Assembly: GCA_035504175.1 (NCBI GenBank) | Contig: DATJSJ010000080.1 | Span: forward strand, 1-5,424 | Direction: 5' to 3' | DNA: 5,424 nucleotides | Source: DATJSJ01 sp035504175 | GTDB lineage: Bacteria; Pseudomonadota; Alphaproteobacteria; Acetobacterales; Acetobacteraceae | Translations under genes and position numbers: made by a program | Shown: positions 1 to 5,424 of the stretch, in pieces | How positions within the stretch are numbered: the stretch's first letter is position 1 | Layout of the letters: the number at the start of each line of letters is the position of its first letter | Notes under the pieces: generated by a model | What the model was told of the DNA's origin: nothing | Seen by the model: only the letters and a program-made list of their open reading frames with translations | The model's database searches: none

Positions 1-1848
1 GCGGATTTCGTCACCACTGAACAGGGCACCGGCTTCGTGCACATCGCGCCGGGACATGGCGAGGACGATTTCGCGCTCGCCACCACGCAGCACGGCATCG
101 CCGTGCCGGAGACGGTGGATGACGACGGCACCTACAATCCCGCGGTGCCGCTGTTCGCCGGCATCCACGTTTACAAAGCCGCCGATCCGGTCTGCGCGGC
201 ACTGCGCGAGGCCGGGACGCTGCTGGCGCGCGGCACGCTGCTGCACTCGTACCCGCATTCCTGGCGGTCCAAGGCGCCGCTGATCTATCGCGCGACGCCG
301 CAATGGTTCATCCGCATGGACGGGCCGGAGCGGATTCGCGAGCACGCGCTGGCGGCGATCGACGCGACCTATTTCGTGCCGGCGGCAGGGCGCAATCGCA
401 TCGGCAGCATGGTCGCGGTGCGGCCCGACTGGTGCGTCAGCCGCCAGCGCGCCTGGGGCGTGCCGATCACCGTGTTCGTCGAGCGCCGCACCGGCGAGCC
501 GCTGCGCGATCCGGCGGTGATGCAGCGGATCGTGGACGCGTTCCGCACCGAGGGTGCGGATGCGTGGTACGCGTCGCCGCCATCGCGCTTCCTCGGTCCG
601 GATCGTGACCCGGCGGCGTACGAGCAGGTGCGCGACATCGTCGACGTGTGGTTCGAATCCGGCTCCACGCACGCCTTCGTGCTCGAGGCGCAGGGGCTAA
701 AATGGCCGGCCGACTTGTATCTGGAGGGCACCGACCAGCATCGCGGCTGGTTCCATTCCTCGCTCTTGGAATCGGTCGGCACGCGTGGGCGGGCCCCGTT
801 CGAGGCGGTGCTGACACACGGCTTCACGCTCGACGAGCAGGGCCGGAAGATGTCGAAGTCGCTCGGCAACGTGATCGCGCCGCAGCAGGTGATGGACCAG
901 TACGGCGCCGACATATTGCGGCTCTGGGTGATGAACTCGGATGTCACAGAAGATCAGCGCATCGGCCCGGACGTCCTGAAGCAGCAGGCGGAGCTGTATC
1001 GGCGGCTGCGCAACACGCTGCGCTGGGTGCTCGGCAGCCTCGCCGGCTTCACCGAGGATGAGCGCGTGCCGCTCGCCGAAATGCCGGAGCTGGAGCGCTG
1101 GGTGCTGCACCGACTCTCCGAGTTCGACCGCATGATCCGCGCCGCGGTCGAGAGCTATGACTGGACCGGCGTCTATCCGGAGCTGCATGCGTTCTGCGCC
1201 GCCGATCTCTCGGCGTTCTATTTCGACGTGCGCAAGGACTCGATTTATTGTGACCGGCCGGACGCGCTGCGCCGGCGCGCCGCACGCACGGTGCTGGACC
1301 ACCTGCACCGATGCCTCACGACATGGCTTGCGCCGGTGCTTTGCTTCACCGCCGAGGAGGCGTGGACCGCGCGCTTCGGCGAGGAGGACAGCGTGCACTT
1401 GCACACTTTCCCGGCGATTCCGTCGGAGTGGCGGGATGACGCGCTGGCGGAGAAGTGGGAGCGGATTCGCAGCATCCGCCGGCGAATCACTATTCCGCTG
1501 GAAGTCTCGCGCCAGGCCGGAGCGATGGGTTCGTCGCTCGAGGCGGCGGTGAAGCTGCCGCTGACGCAGGCGGAACGCGCCCTGCTGCAGGCCGACTCCT
1601 GGGCTGAAATCGCCATCGTTTCCAGCGTTGGGATGGTCGACGATCCGGTGCGCGAAGCGAACGCCGAGGCGCCAGGGCTGCCAGTCGAGATCACCCGTGC
1701 GCCCGGCAACAAATGCGCCCGATGCTGGCGCGTGCTGCCGGAAGTGGGCAGCGACCACCGCCACCCGAGGCTCTGCCGGCGCTGCGCCGATGCGGTGGAG
1801 AGCGGCCTCGTCGGCAAGCCCGGCACCAAGACGGAGGCGGCCGAATGA
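1..1848 (+). CDS. ileS: Isoleucyl-tRNA synthetase, C-terminal two thirds (5' end outside window)
   Basis: Class I aminoacyl-tRNA synthetase that charges tRNA-Ile with isoleucine in the cytoplasm and hydrolyses mischarged Val-tRNA-Ile. The frame is open from base 1, giving 615 residues of an enzyme usually about 940 long, so roughly 330 N-terminal residues including the HIGH motif are missing. Fragment residues 9-24 are the end of the CP1 editing domain (GTGFVHIAPGHGEDDF, with Asp23 matching the conserved editing aspartate). Residues 143-155 (DWCVSRQRAWGVP) mark the return to the catalytic core, followed by WFESG (217-221), GTDQHRGW (243-250) and the KMSKS ATP-binding loop (283-287). The anticodon-binding helical domain follows. 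Near the C terminus, Cys572, Cys575, Cys592 and Cys595 form the zinc finger with the same spacing as in the E. coli type. The gene therefore looks intact here and is the bacterial IleS1 form. Its last codons overlap lspA. The GTG at 37 is an internal Val codon, not a start. Confidence 0.97.
   Translation, partial: ADFVTTEQGTGFVHIAPGHGEDDFALATTQHGIAVPETVDDDGTYNPAVPLFAGIHVYKAADPVCAALREAGTLLARGTLLHSYPHSWRSKAPLIYRATPQWFIRMDGPERIREHALAAIDATYFVPAAGRNRIGSMVAVRPDWCVSRQRAWGVPITVFVERRTGEPLRDPAVMQRIVDAFRTEGADAWYASPPSRFLGPDRDPAAYEQVRDIVDVWFESGSTHAFVLEAQGLKWPADLYLEGTDQHRGWFHSSLLESVGTRGRAPFEAVLTHGFTLDEQGRKMSKSLGNVIAPQQVMDQYGADILRLWVMNSDVTEDQRIGPDVLKQQAELYRRLRNTLRWVLGSLAGFTEDERVPLAEMPELERWVLHRLSEFDRMIRAAVESYDWTGVYPELHAFCAADLSAFYFDVRKDSIYCDRPDALRRRAARTVLDHLHRCLTTWLAPVLCFTAEEAWTARFGEEDSVHLHTFPAIPSEWRDDALAEKWERIRSIRRRITIPLEVSRQAGAMGSSLEAAVKLPLTQAERALLQADSWAEIAIVSSVGMVDDPVREANAEAPGLPVEITRAPGNKCARCWRVLPEVGSDHRHPRLCRRCADAVESGLVGKPGTKTEAAE
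1833..1837 (+). promoter_or_regulatory. Shine-Dalgarno for lspA inside the ileS end
   Basis: GGAGG lies 7 bases upstream of the ATG at 1845 and 10 bases upstream of the in-frame ATG at 1848. The spacing favours 1845 as the lspA start. Because it sits in the last codons of ileS, it fits translational coupling of the two genes. Confidence 0.65.
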
Positions 1849-2354
1849 TGCGTCGCGCCCATCCCGGCCTCGGCGTGCTGGTTCTCATTGTCGTGCTCGC
1901 CGCCGACCAGGCCAGCAAATGGTGGATCCTGAACGGACTCGACCTGCCGGCGCGCGGCTCGGTGCCGCTGCTGCCGGTGCTCAGCCTGACCATGGTCTGG
2001 AACCACGGCGTGACGTTCGGCTTGCTGAACGGGTTCGGAACGTTCGGCCCGATCATCCTCGGCGGCATCGCCGTCATCGTCGTGGCCGCCTTGTTCGTCT
2101 GGCTGATGCGCGCCGAAAGCCGCGTCGTCGCGGCAGCGATCGGTGCCATCGCCGGCGGCGCCATCGGCAACGTCATCGACCGGATCCGCTTCGGCGCGGT
2201 CGTCGATTTCATCCATGCGCACGCGTTCGGCTGGTCCTGGTATGTCTTCAACATTGCCGATGCCGCCATCGTCTGCGGCGTCGCAGCGCTGATCCTGGAG
2301 AGCCTGCTGCCGCGCCATAATGACCGCCTTGCCGACGGATCGGCGCAGGGGTAG
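1845..2354 (+). CDS. lspA: Lipoprotein signal peptidase (signal peptidase II)
   Basis: Inner-membrane aspartyl protease that removes the signal peptide of prolipoproteins just before the lipidated cysteine. The product is 169 residues, the normal length. Conserved boxes are visible in order: the DQASKWW segment at the end of the first membrane helix (Asp21), WNHGVTFG (52-59, with Asn53), GNVIDRIRFGAVVDF (108-122, first catalytic Asp121), and FNIADA (135-140, second catalytic Asp139). Four hydrophobic segments are seen at about 8-24, 66-88, 93-111 and 135-155, matching the four-helix family topology. The start at 1845 gives a 4-base ATGA overlap with ileS, and an in-frame second ATG follows immediately. 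The ileS-lspA pair is widely conserved in Proteobacteria. The next gene encodes a lipoprotein that is itself a predicted substrate. Confidence 0.97.
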   Translation: MMRRAHPGLGVLVLIVVLAADQASKWWILNGLDLPARGSVPLLPVLSLTMVWNHGVTFGLLNGFGTFGPIILGGIAVIVVAALFVWLMRAESRVVAAAIGAIAGGAIGNVIDRIRFGAVVDFIHAHAFGWSWYVFNIADAAIVCGVAALILESLLPRHNDRLADGSAQG

Positions 2355-2364
2355 ATCAGCGGCG

Positions 2365-2946
2365 ATGATCCTCCCCTCTGCGCGATTCCCGGTCCTCCGG
2401 GCCGTGGCTCTGGGTGGCACCCTGGCGCTGCCACTGGTTCTGTCGGCCTGCGGCGGCTCCAACGATCTCAGCCGCATGTTCGACTTCAGCCGCGACGCAC
2501 CGGACGAGTTCCGCGTCACCACCCGCGCCCCGCTCTCGATGCCGCCCGACTACTCGCTGCGTCCGCCCCGCCCCGGCGCGCCACGGCCGCAGGAGCAGAG
2601 CGAAACGACGCAGGCGGAGGCGGTGCTGGTGCCCGAGGTCGAGCTGAACCAGGGAGCCACGTCGATGAGCCAGGGTGAGCAGGCGCTGGTCCAGGCGGCG
2701 GGTCCGCCGGCACCGAAAGACATCCGGGCCGAGGTGGATGAGGAATCGGTCAAGGACATCCCGAGCGAGAGCTTTGCCGAGCGGCTGATGTTCTGGCGGC
2801 CGGCGCCGCAGCCCGGAACCGTGCTCGATCCGGTCGCCGAAGCGGCCCGGCTGCGCCAGGACGCGGCCCTCGGACGCAGCCCCGAAGTCGGCAGCACCCC
2901 GATCATCCAGCGCCAGGGCAGCAGCCTGTTCGGCAACCTGTTCTGA
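2365..2946 (+). CDS. DUF3035-family (BamF-like) outer-membrane lipoprotein
   Basis: Predicted 193-residue lipoprotein. Residues 1-28 form a signal peptide with basic residues at 7 and 12, a hydrophobic core, and the lipobox LSAC. Cys29 should be lipidated, and the following GGSND has no Asp at +2, so outer-membrane sorting is expected under the enterobacterial Lol rule. Residues 47-68 carry the family signature, an Asp-Glu-Phe start, then RAPLSMPPDY and LRPP. The rest is Pro-, Glu- and Gln-rich and low in predicted structure, ending in a short GSSLFGNLF tail. From memory, this family (DUF3035) has been linked to BamF, an alphaproteobacterial accessory subunit of the beta-barrel assembly machine; that role is family inference. 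I chose ATG 2365, 10 bases after lspA, because it gives a compact signal peptide. ATG 2320 is in frame but would add 15 Arg-rich residues and overlap lspA by 35 bases. No strong Shine-Dalgarno is visible, suggesting coupling to lspA. Confidence 0.85.
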   Translation: MILPSARFPVLRAVALGGTLALPLVLSACGGSNDLSRMFDFSRDAPDEFRVTTRAPLSMPPDYSLRPPRPGAPRPQEQSETTQAEAVLVPEVELNQGATSMSQGEQALVQAAGPPAPKDIRAEVDEESVKDIPSESFAERLMFWRPAPQPGTVLDPVAEAARLRQDAALGRSPEVGSTPIIQRQGSSLFGNLF

Positions 2947-2953
2947 CGGGCCC

Positions 2954-2987
2954 GCGCGGGCACGGCCCCGGCCGGCACCCGCGCTTT
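2954..2987 (+). terminator. Putative rho-independent terminator after the lipoprotein gene
   Basis: GCGCGGG (2954-2960) pairs with CCCGCGC (2978-2984), enclosing a further GGCC/GGCC inner stem (2964-2967 and 2970-2973). A short TTT follows at 2985-2987. The hairpin starts 8 bases after the stop codon and also overlaps a perfect 12-base palindrome at 2950-2961. The T run is weak, so this may only be an mRNA-stabilising 3' hairpin. It would separate the ileS-lspA-lipoprotein unit from ald. Confidence 0.45.
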
Positions 2988-3007
2988 CCGACCGGAGCGC
3001 AGGGGCA

Positions 3008-3039
3008 GGCCCCATTTGGAGGATCCCTCCCCCGGGGTC
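3008..3039 (+). other. Imperfect GC-rich inverted repeat upstream of ald
   Basis: GCCCC at 3009-3013 pairs with GGGGT at 3034-3038 (one G-T pair), extended by G3008-C3039. Inside it, GGAGG at 3018-3022 pairs with CCTCC at 3026-3030 around a 3-base loop. The structure lies about 75 bases before the ald start. It could be a leader hairpin, a second terminator hairpin without a T run, or a protein-binding site. In such GC-rich DNA chance hairpins are common. The remainder of the 169-base gap shows no clear promoter boxes or recognisable riboswitch. Confidence 0.3.
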
Positions 3040-3102
3040 CGGCGCCCGCGAGCCGGATGCATTCCCGCCCTGTCCGGTCCATGATCGGCGGGTTCGCAGC
3101 CC

Positions 3103-3108
3103 AGGAGA
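3103..3108 (+). promoter_or_regulatory. Shine-Dalgarno for ald
   Basis: AGGAGA ends 7 bases before the ATG at 3116, the best-placed ribosome binding site in the window. It fixes the ald start and fits an independently initiated gene after a real intergenic gap. Confidence 0.75.
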
Positions 3109-3115
3109 CGACGCG

Positions 3116-4234
3116 ATGCGCATCGGCATCCCCACGGAGATCAAGGCGGAGGAGAACCGGGTCGGCCTCGTCCCCGGCAGCGTGCGGGAGCTGGTGCACA
3201 ACGGCCACGACGTACTCGTACAAAGCGGCGCCGGCAACGGCATCGGCGCGTCGGACGCCGACTACCAGCAGGCCGGCGGACGCATTCTCCCTGACGCCGC
3301 CTCGGTCTTCGCCGAGGCAGAGATGGTCGTGAAGGTCAAGGAGCCGCAGGCGCCCGAGATCGCGATGCTCCGGCCTGGTCAGGTCCTGTTCACCTACCTG
3401 CACCTCGCCGCCGACCGCGCCCAGGCGGAGGGTCTGATGCGCTCCGGCGCGGTCTGCATCGCCTATGAGACCGTGACCAGTCCGCGCGGCGGCCTGCCGC
3501 TGCTCGCGCCGATGAGCGAAGTTGCCGGCCGGATGGCAGTGCAGGTCGGCGCGAATTGCCTGGAGACGCATCAGGGCGGACTCGGCGTGCTGCTCGGCGG
3601 CGTACCCGGGGTGAAGCCGGCGCGCGTCGTGGTGCTGGGCGGCGGCGTCGCGGGATCGAACGCGCTGCGCATCGCCGTCGGCATGGGTGCCGAAGTCACG
3701 GTAATCGATCGCTCGGTCGAGCGCCTGGCCGATCTCGATGCGCTGTGGAACGGCCGCGTGCGCACGCTGGCGTCGACGCTGGACAATATCGAGACCGAGA
3801 TCGAGCGCTCCGACCTGGTGATCGGCGCGGTGCTGGTACCGGGGGCGGCGGCGCCGAAACTCGTGACGGGCGAGATGGTCAAGCGCATGCGGCCGGGAGC
3901 CGCGATGGTCGATATCGCGATCGACCAGGGCGGCTGCTTCGAGACCAGCCGGCCGACCACGCATTCGCGCCCGACGTACAAGGAACATGGCGTGGTGCAT
4001 TACTGCGTCACCAACATGCCGGGTGCGGTGCCGCGCACCTCCGCCTTCGCGCTCAACATCGCGACGCTGCCGCACGTTCTGGCACTGGCGAGCAAGGGCT
4101 GGCGGCAGGCGCTGCTCGAGGACCCGCATCTGCGCGCCGGGCTCAACGTGCATGGCGGGCGCATCACCAACCGCGCGGTCGCCGAGAGCCTGGATACCGG
4201 CTTCGCCGATCCGGAGATCGCGCTCTACGCCTGA
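3116..4234 (+). CDS. ald: Alanine dehydrogenase (NAD-dependent)
   Basis: Cytoplasmic enzyme that interconverts L-alanine and pyruvate plus ammonia with NAD(H), used for alanine catabolism or, in reverse, ammonia assimilation. The product is 372 residues, the normal length. It opens with MRIGIPTEIK and has all the expected active-site residues at the canonical family numbers: Arg15 and Lys75 (in VKVKEP) for pyruvate binding, His96 (in YLHLA) as acid/base, and Asp270 (in AIDQGG). The nucleotide-binding fold carries GGGVAG at 175-180, with Asp198 (in VIDRS) at the end of the second strand to bind the NAD ribose. The C-terminal VTNMPGAVPRTSA (298-310) is a typical family signature. No frameshift or missing key residue is seen. 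It has its own Shine-Dalgarno and is followed after 13 bases by the epimerase gene, so the two are probably co-transcribed. No Lrp-type operator was recognised upstream. Confidence 0.97.
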   Translation: MRIGIPTEIKAEENRVGLVPGSVRELVHNGHDVLVQSGAGNGIGASDADYQQAGGRILPDAASVFAEAEMVVKVKEPQAPEIAMLRPGQVLFTYLHLAADRAQAEGLMRSGAVCIAYETVTSPRGGLPLLAPMSEVAGRMAVQVGANCLETHQGGLGVLLGGVPGVKPARVVVLGGGVAGSNALRIAVGMGAEVTVIDRSVERLADLDALWNGRVRTLASTLDNIETEIERSDLVIGAVLVPGAAAPKLVTGEMVKRMRPGAAMVDIAIDQGGCFETSRPTTHSRPTYKEHGVVHYCVTNMPGAVPRTSAFALNIATLPHVLALASKGWRQALLEDPHLRAGLNVHGGRITNRAVAESLDTGFADPEIALYA

Positions 4235-4247
4235 GAGCGCGACCGGC

Positions 4248-5243
4248 ATGCACAGTTTCCACTGCATCGACGGCCACACCTGCGGCAACCCGGTGCGGCT
4301 CGTCACCTCCGGCGCGCCCTTGCTGCACGGCGAGACGATGAGCGCGCGGCGGCAGGACTTCATCGCGCACCACGACTGGATCCGCCGCGCGCTGATGTTC
4401 GAGCCGCGCGGCCACGACATGATGTCGGGCGCCATCCTCTACCCGCCGACGCGCGAGGATTGCGACATCGCGATCCTGTTCCTGGAGACGACCGGCTGCC
4501 TGCCAATGTGCGGTCATGGCACGATCGGCACCGTCACCATGGCAGTGGAGAACGGACTGATCACGCCACGCGAGCCGGGCGTGGTCGCGCTCGACGCACC
4601 AGCCGGACGGGTGGTCGCGCATTTCCGCGGCGACGGTCGCTTCGTCGATACCGTGCGCATCCACAACGTCGCATCCTACCTCGCCGCACGCGAAATCCAT
4701 GTCACGCTGCCGGAACTCGGCGAGATCGTCCTCGACATCGCCTATGGCGGCAATTTCTACGCCATCGTCGAGCGGCAGCCGAACTGGCCCGGACTGGACG
4801 AGATGTCGGCCGACGCAATCCTGCGGCTCAGCCCGATCGTGCGGCGTACGGTGAACGAGGTCGTCTCGATCGCTCATCCCGAGGATCCCACGATTCGCGG
4901 CGTCACCCACGTGCAATGGACCGGCGCACCCCGCGATGCGCGGGCACATGGCCGAAATGCGGTGTTCTACGGCGATCGCGCGATCGATCGCTCGCCGTGC
5001 GGGACCGGCACTTCAGCGCGCATGGCGCAGCTCGCGGCGCGCGGGCGGCTGCGCGTCGGCGACGAGTTCGTGCACGAAAGCATCATCGGCACACTGTTCG
5101 AAGGACGGGTGGAAGCCACGGCGCGGGTCGGCGTGCACGCGGCGATCCGGCCGAGCATTGCCGGATGGGCGCGGATGCATGGTTATAATACGATCTTCGT
5201 CGATCCGCGTGATCCGCTGCGGCACGGATTCTTGGTCGCGTAA
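4248..5243 (+). CDS. Proline racemase superfamily; probable 4-hydroxyproline 2-epimerase
   Basis: Cofactor-independent two-base epimerase, 331 residues, the usual length. Catalytic Cys88 lies in MCGHGTIG (87-94) and catalytic Cys251 in DRSPCGTGTSARMA (247-260). Both cysteines argue against trans-3-hydroxyproline dehydratase, in which the first is replaced by Ser or Thr. The likely reaction is trans-4-hydroxy-L-proline to cis-4-hydroxy-D-proline, the first step of hydroxyproline catabolism. Proline racemase or another substrate remains possible. The N-terminal signature reads IDGHTCGNPVR (7-17), where the better-studied enzymes have HTGGEP, so this is a distinct subgroup with an extra Cys12. 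The conserved FEPRGHDMMSG (51-61) and YGGNFYAIV (166-174) segments are present. The start at 4248 begins the family signature at once; a weak GAGAG (4233-4237) overlaps the ald stop. The longer open frame upstream runs through ald and is not coding. The usual partner genes, D-hydroxyproline dehydrogenase and deaminase, are not in the window. Confidence 0.9.
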   Translation: MHSFHCIDGHTCGNPVRLVTSGAPLLHGETMSARRQDFIAHHDWIRRALMFEPRGHDMMSGAILYPPTREDCDIAILFLETTGCLPMCGHGTIGTVTMAVENGLITPREPGVVALDAPAGRVVAHFRGDGRFVDTVRIHNVASYLAAREIHVTLPELGEIVLDIAYGGNFYAIVERQPNWPGLDEMSADAILRLSPIVRRTVNEVVSIAHPEDPTIRGVTHVQWTGAPRDARAHGRNAVFYGDRAIDRSPCGTGTSARMAQLAARGRLRVGDEFVHESIIGTLFEGRVEATARVGVHAAIRPSIAGWARMHGYNTIFVDPRDPLRHGFLVA

Positions 5244-5245
5244 GG

Positions 5246-5293
5246 AAGAAAGGAAGCGCTTCTTTCTCTGTAGAAAAAGAAGCAAAAAGACTT
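5246..5293. repeat. A/T-rich intergenic element, possible dispersed repeat
   Basis: This purine-run element (GAAGAAAGGAAGCGC, then GCTTCTTT, AAAGAAGC and AAAAAGAC) is sharply A-rich against the GC-rich genes on both sides. It contains a perfect 10-base palindrome, GAAGCGCTTC at 5253-5262, and the 8-base-pair stem described separately. From memory, very similar AAAGAAGC/AAAAAGAC-type elements recur between genes in Acetobacteraceae genomes. Only one copy is present here, so repeat status cannot be shown from the window. Confidence 0.3.
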
Positions 5294-5295
5294 TT
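5258..5295. terminator. Putative bidirectional terminator hairpin between convergent genes
   Basis: GCTTCTTT (5258-5265) pairs perfectly with AAAGAAGC (5276-5283). After one mismatch, TC (5267-5268) can pair with GA (5273-5274), leaving a TGTA loop. On the + strand a TTTT follows at 5292-5295 after an A-rich stretch. On the - strand the stem is followed by the pyrimidine-rich GCTTCCTTTCTTCC. The site lies between two genes transcribed toward each other, where a shared terminator is expected. The T runs are offset from the stem, so the mechanism is not certain. Confidence 0.5.
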
Positions 5296-5424
5296 ATCCG
5301 TTTGGCGCCGAGCGTACTTCGGCGACCGTGCCGCCGGTGATGCGCTGAAGGGCCGCGGCATCGGTGCGGAAAACGTGCTGCGGCGAGCCGGCGGCCGCCC
5401 AGATCGGGTCGAGCAGCAGCAAGT
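5294..5424 (-). CDS. YbaK/EbsC-family aminoacyl-tRNA deacylase, C-terminal end only
   Basis: Reading the - strand from the window edge gives 42 residues followed by a TAA stop at 5296-5294. They contain LLLLDPIWAAAGSPQHVF and then LQRITGGTVAEV. This is the characteristic C terminus of the YbaK/EbsC/ProX-like domain: a 'vwaaaGsp' strand-turn, a phenylalanine-containing segment, then 'L..it.g.vaev'. The family hydrolyses mischarged aminoacyl-tRNAs in trans, such as Cys- or Ala-tRNA-Pro. Which member this is cannot be told, because the catalytic lysine region lies outside the window. The gene is convergent with the epimerase gene, with a 50-base gap. It has no start in the window. Confidence 0.8.
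   Translation of the reverse strand, partial: LLLLDPIWAAAGSPQHVFRTDAAALQRITGGTVAEVRSAPNG

Noticed and set aside
2320..2364. Alternative upstream ATG for the lipoprotein gene
   Set aside because: It would overlap lspA by 35 bases and put an Arg-rich extension before the signal peptide. The ATG at 2365 gives a normal lipoprotein signal sequence.
697..2522. Overlapping long - strand open frames opposite ileS, lspA and the lipoprotein gene
   Set aside because: These are mirror frames of high-GC coding sequence. The sense-strand proteins carry all family signatures and the antisense translations carry none.
3987..4247. In-frame extension of the epimerase upstream to 3987
   Set aside because: It overlaps the well-conserved C terminus of alanine dehydrogenase, and the extension is Arg/Cys/Ser-rich without family similarity. 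The family N-terminal signature begins right after ATG 4248.
2903..4435. Long - strand open frame of 510 codons opposite ald and the epimerase start
   Set aside because: It lies wholly opposite strongly recognised + strand genes. Its composition (Arg, His, Ala, Asp rich) is typical of antisense frames in GC-rich DNA, and no family motif is visible.
4973..4986. Perfect 14-base palindrome rich in GATC and containing GCGATCGC-like sequence
   Set aside because: It is inside the epimerase coding region, encoding GDRAIDRS next to the catalytic cysteine motif. It is explained by codon choice in a GC-rich genome.
5159..5189. Perfect TATAAT at 5184-5189 with an upstream TTGCCG, resembling a promoter
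   Set aside because: The bases encode the conserved GYNTIFVD end of the epimerase (Tyr-Asn codons). The spacing to TTGCCG (5158-5163) is about 20 bases, too long. A promoter here would run straight into the hairpin.
4936..5340. Open frame running through the A-rich intergenic element with a Lys/Arg/Phe-rich tail
   Set aside because: It is out of frame with the epimerase and its tail is just the hairpin element translated. It overlaps the convergent YbaK-family gene end.

Overview
This is an ordinary-looking chromosomal segment of a visibly high-GC bacterium, most likely an alphaproteobacterium of the Rhodospirillales/Acetobacterales kind. The pointers are strong G/C preference at third codon positions, the order ileS - lspA - DUF3035 lipoprotein (an arrangement I associate with that group), and an A/T-rich stem-loop after the last + strand gene that resembles a dispersed element I recall from Acetobacteraceae. 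The taxonomic call is inference from family knowledge, not from a search.

Left block (1-2946, + strand): the C-terminal two thirds of isoleucyl-tRNA synthetase (ileS, 5' end outside the window) overlaps by 4 bases (ATGA) with lspA, the prolipoprotein signal peptidase. Ten bases after lspA lies a gene for a DUF3035-family lipoprotein, which Pfam-type annotation, as I remember it, links to the BamF outer-membrane assembly subunit. The lipoprotein carries a textbook lipobox, so LspA's product should process its own neighbour. A GC-rich hairpin followed by a short T run closes this block.

Middle gap (2947-3115): 169 bases without a gene, holding the putative terminator, a second stable inverted repeat and a good Shine-Dalgarno sequence for the next gene. 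No convincing promoter or riboswitch could be seen.

Right block (3116-5243, + strand): alanine dehydrogenase (ald) and, 13 bases downstream, a proline-racemase-superfamily enzyme with both catalytic cysteines, best called 4-hydroxyproline 2-epimerase. The two look like a two-gene amino-acid catabolism operon. The pairing is not the usual hydroxyproline cluster and is the most interesting functional question here.

Right edge (5244-5424): a 50-base A/T-rich intergenic gap with a hairpin that may terminate transcription from both sides, then the last 42 codons of a convergent, - strand gene of the YbaK/EbsC aminoacyl-tRNA deacylase family, cut by the window end.

I found no mobile element, CRISPR array, RNA gene or evident new system. 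The findings below are modest observations.
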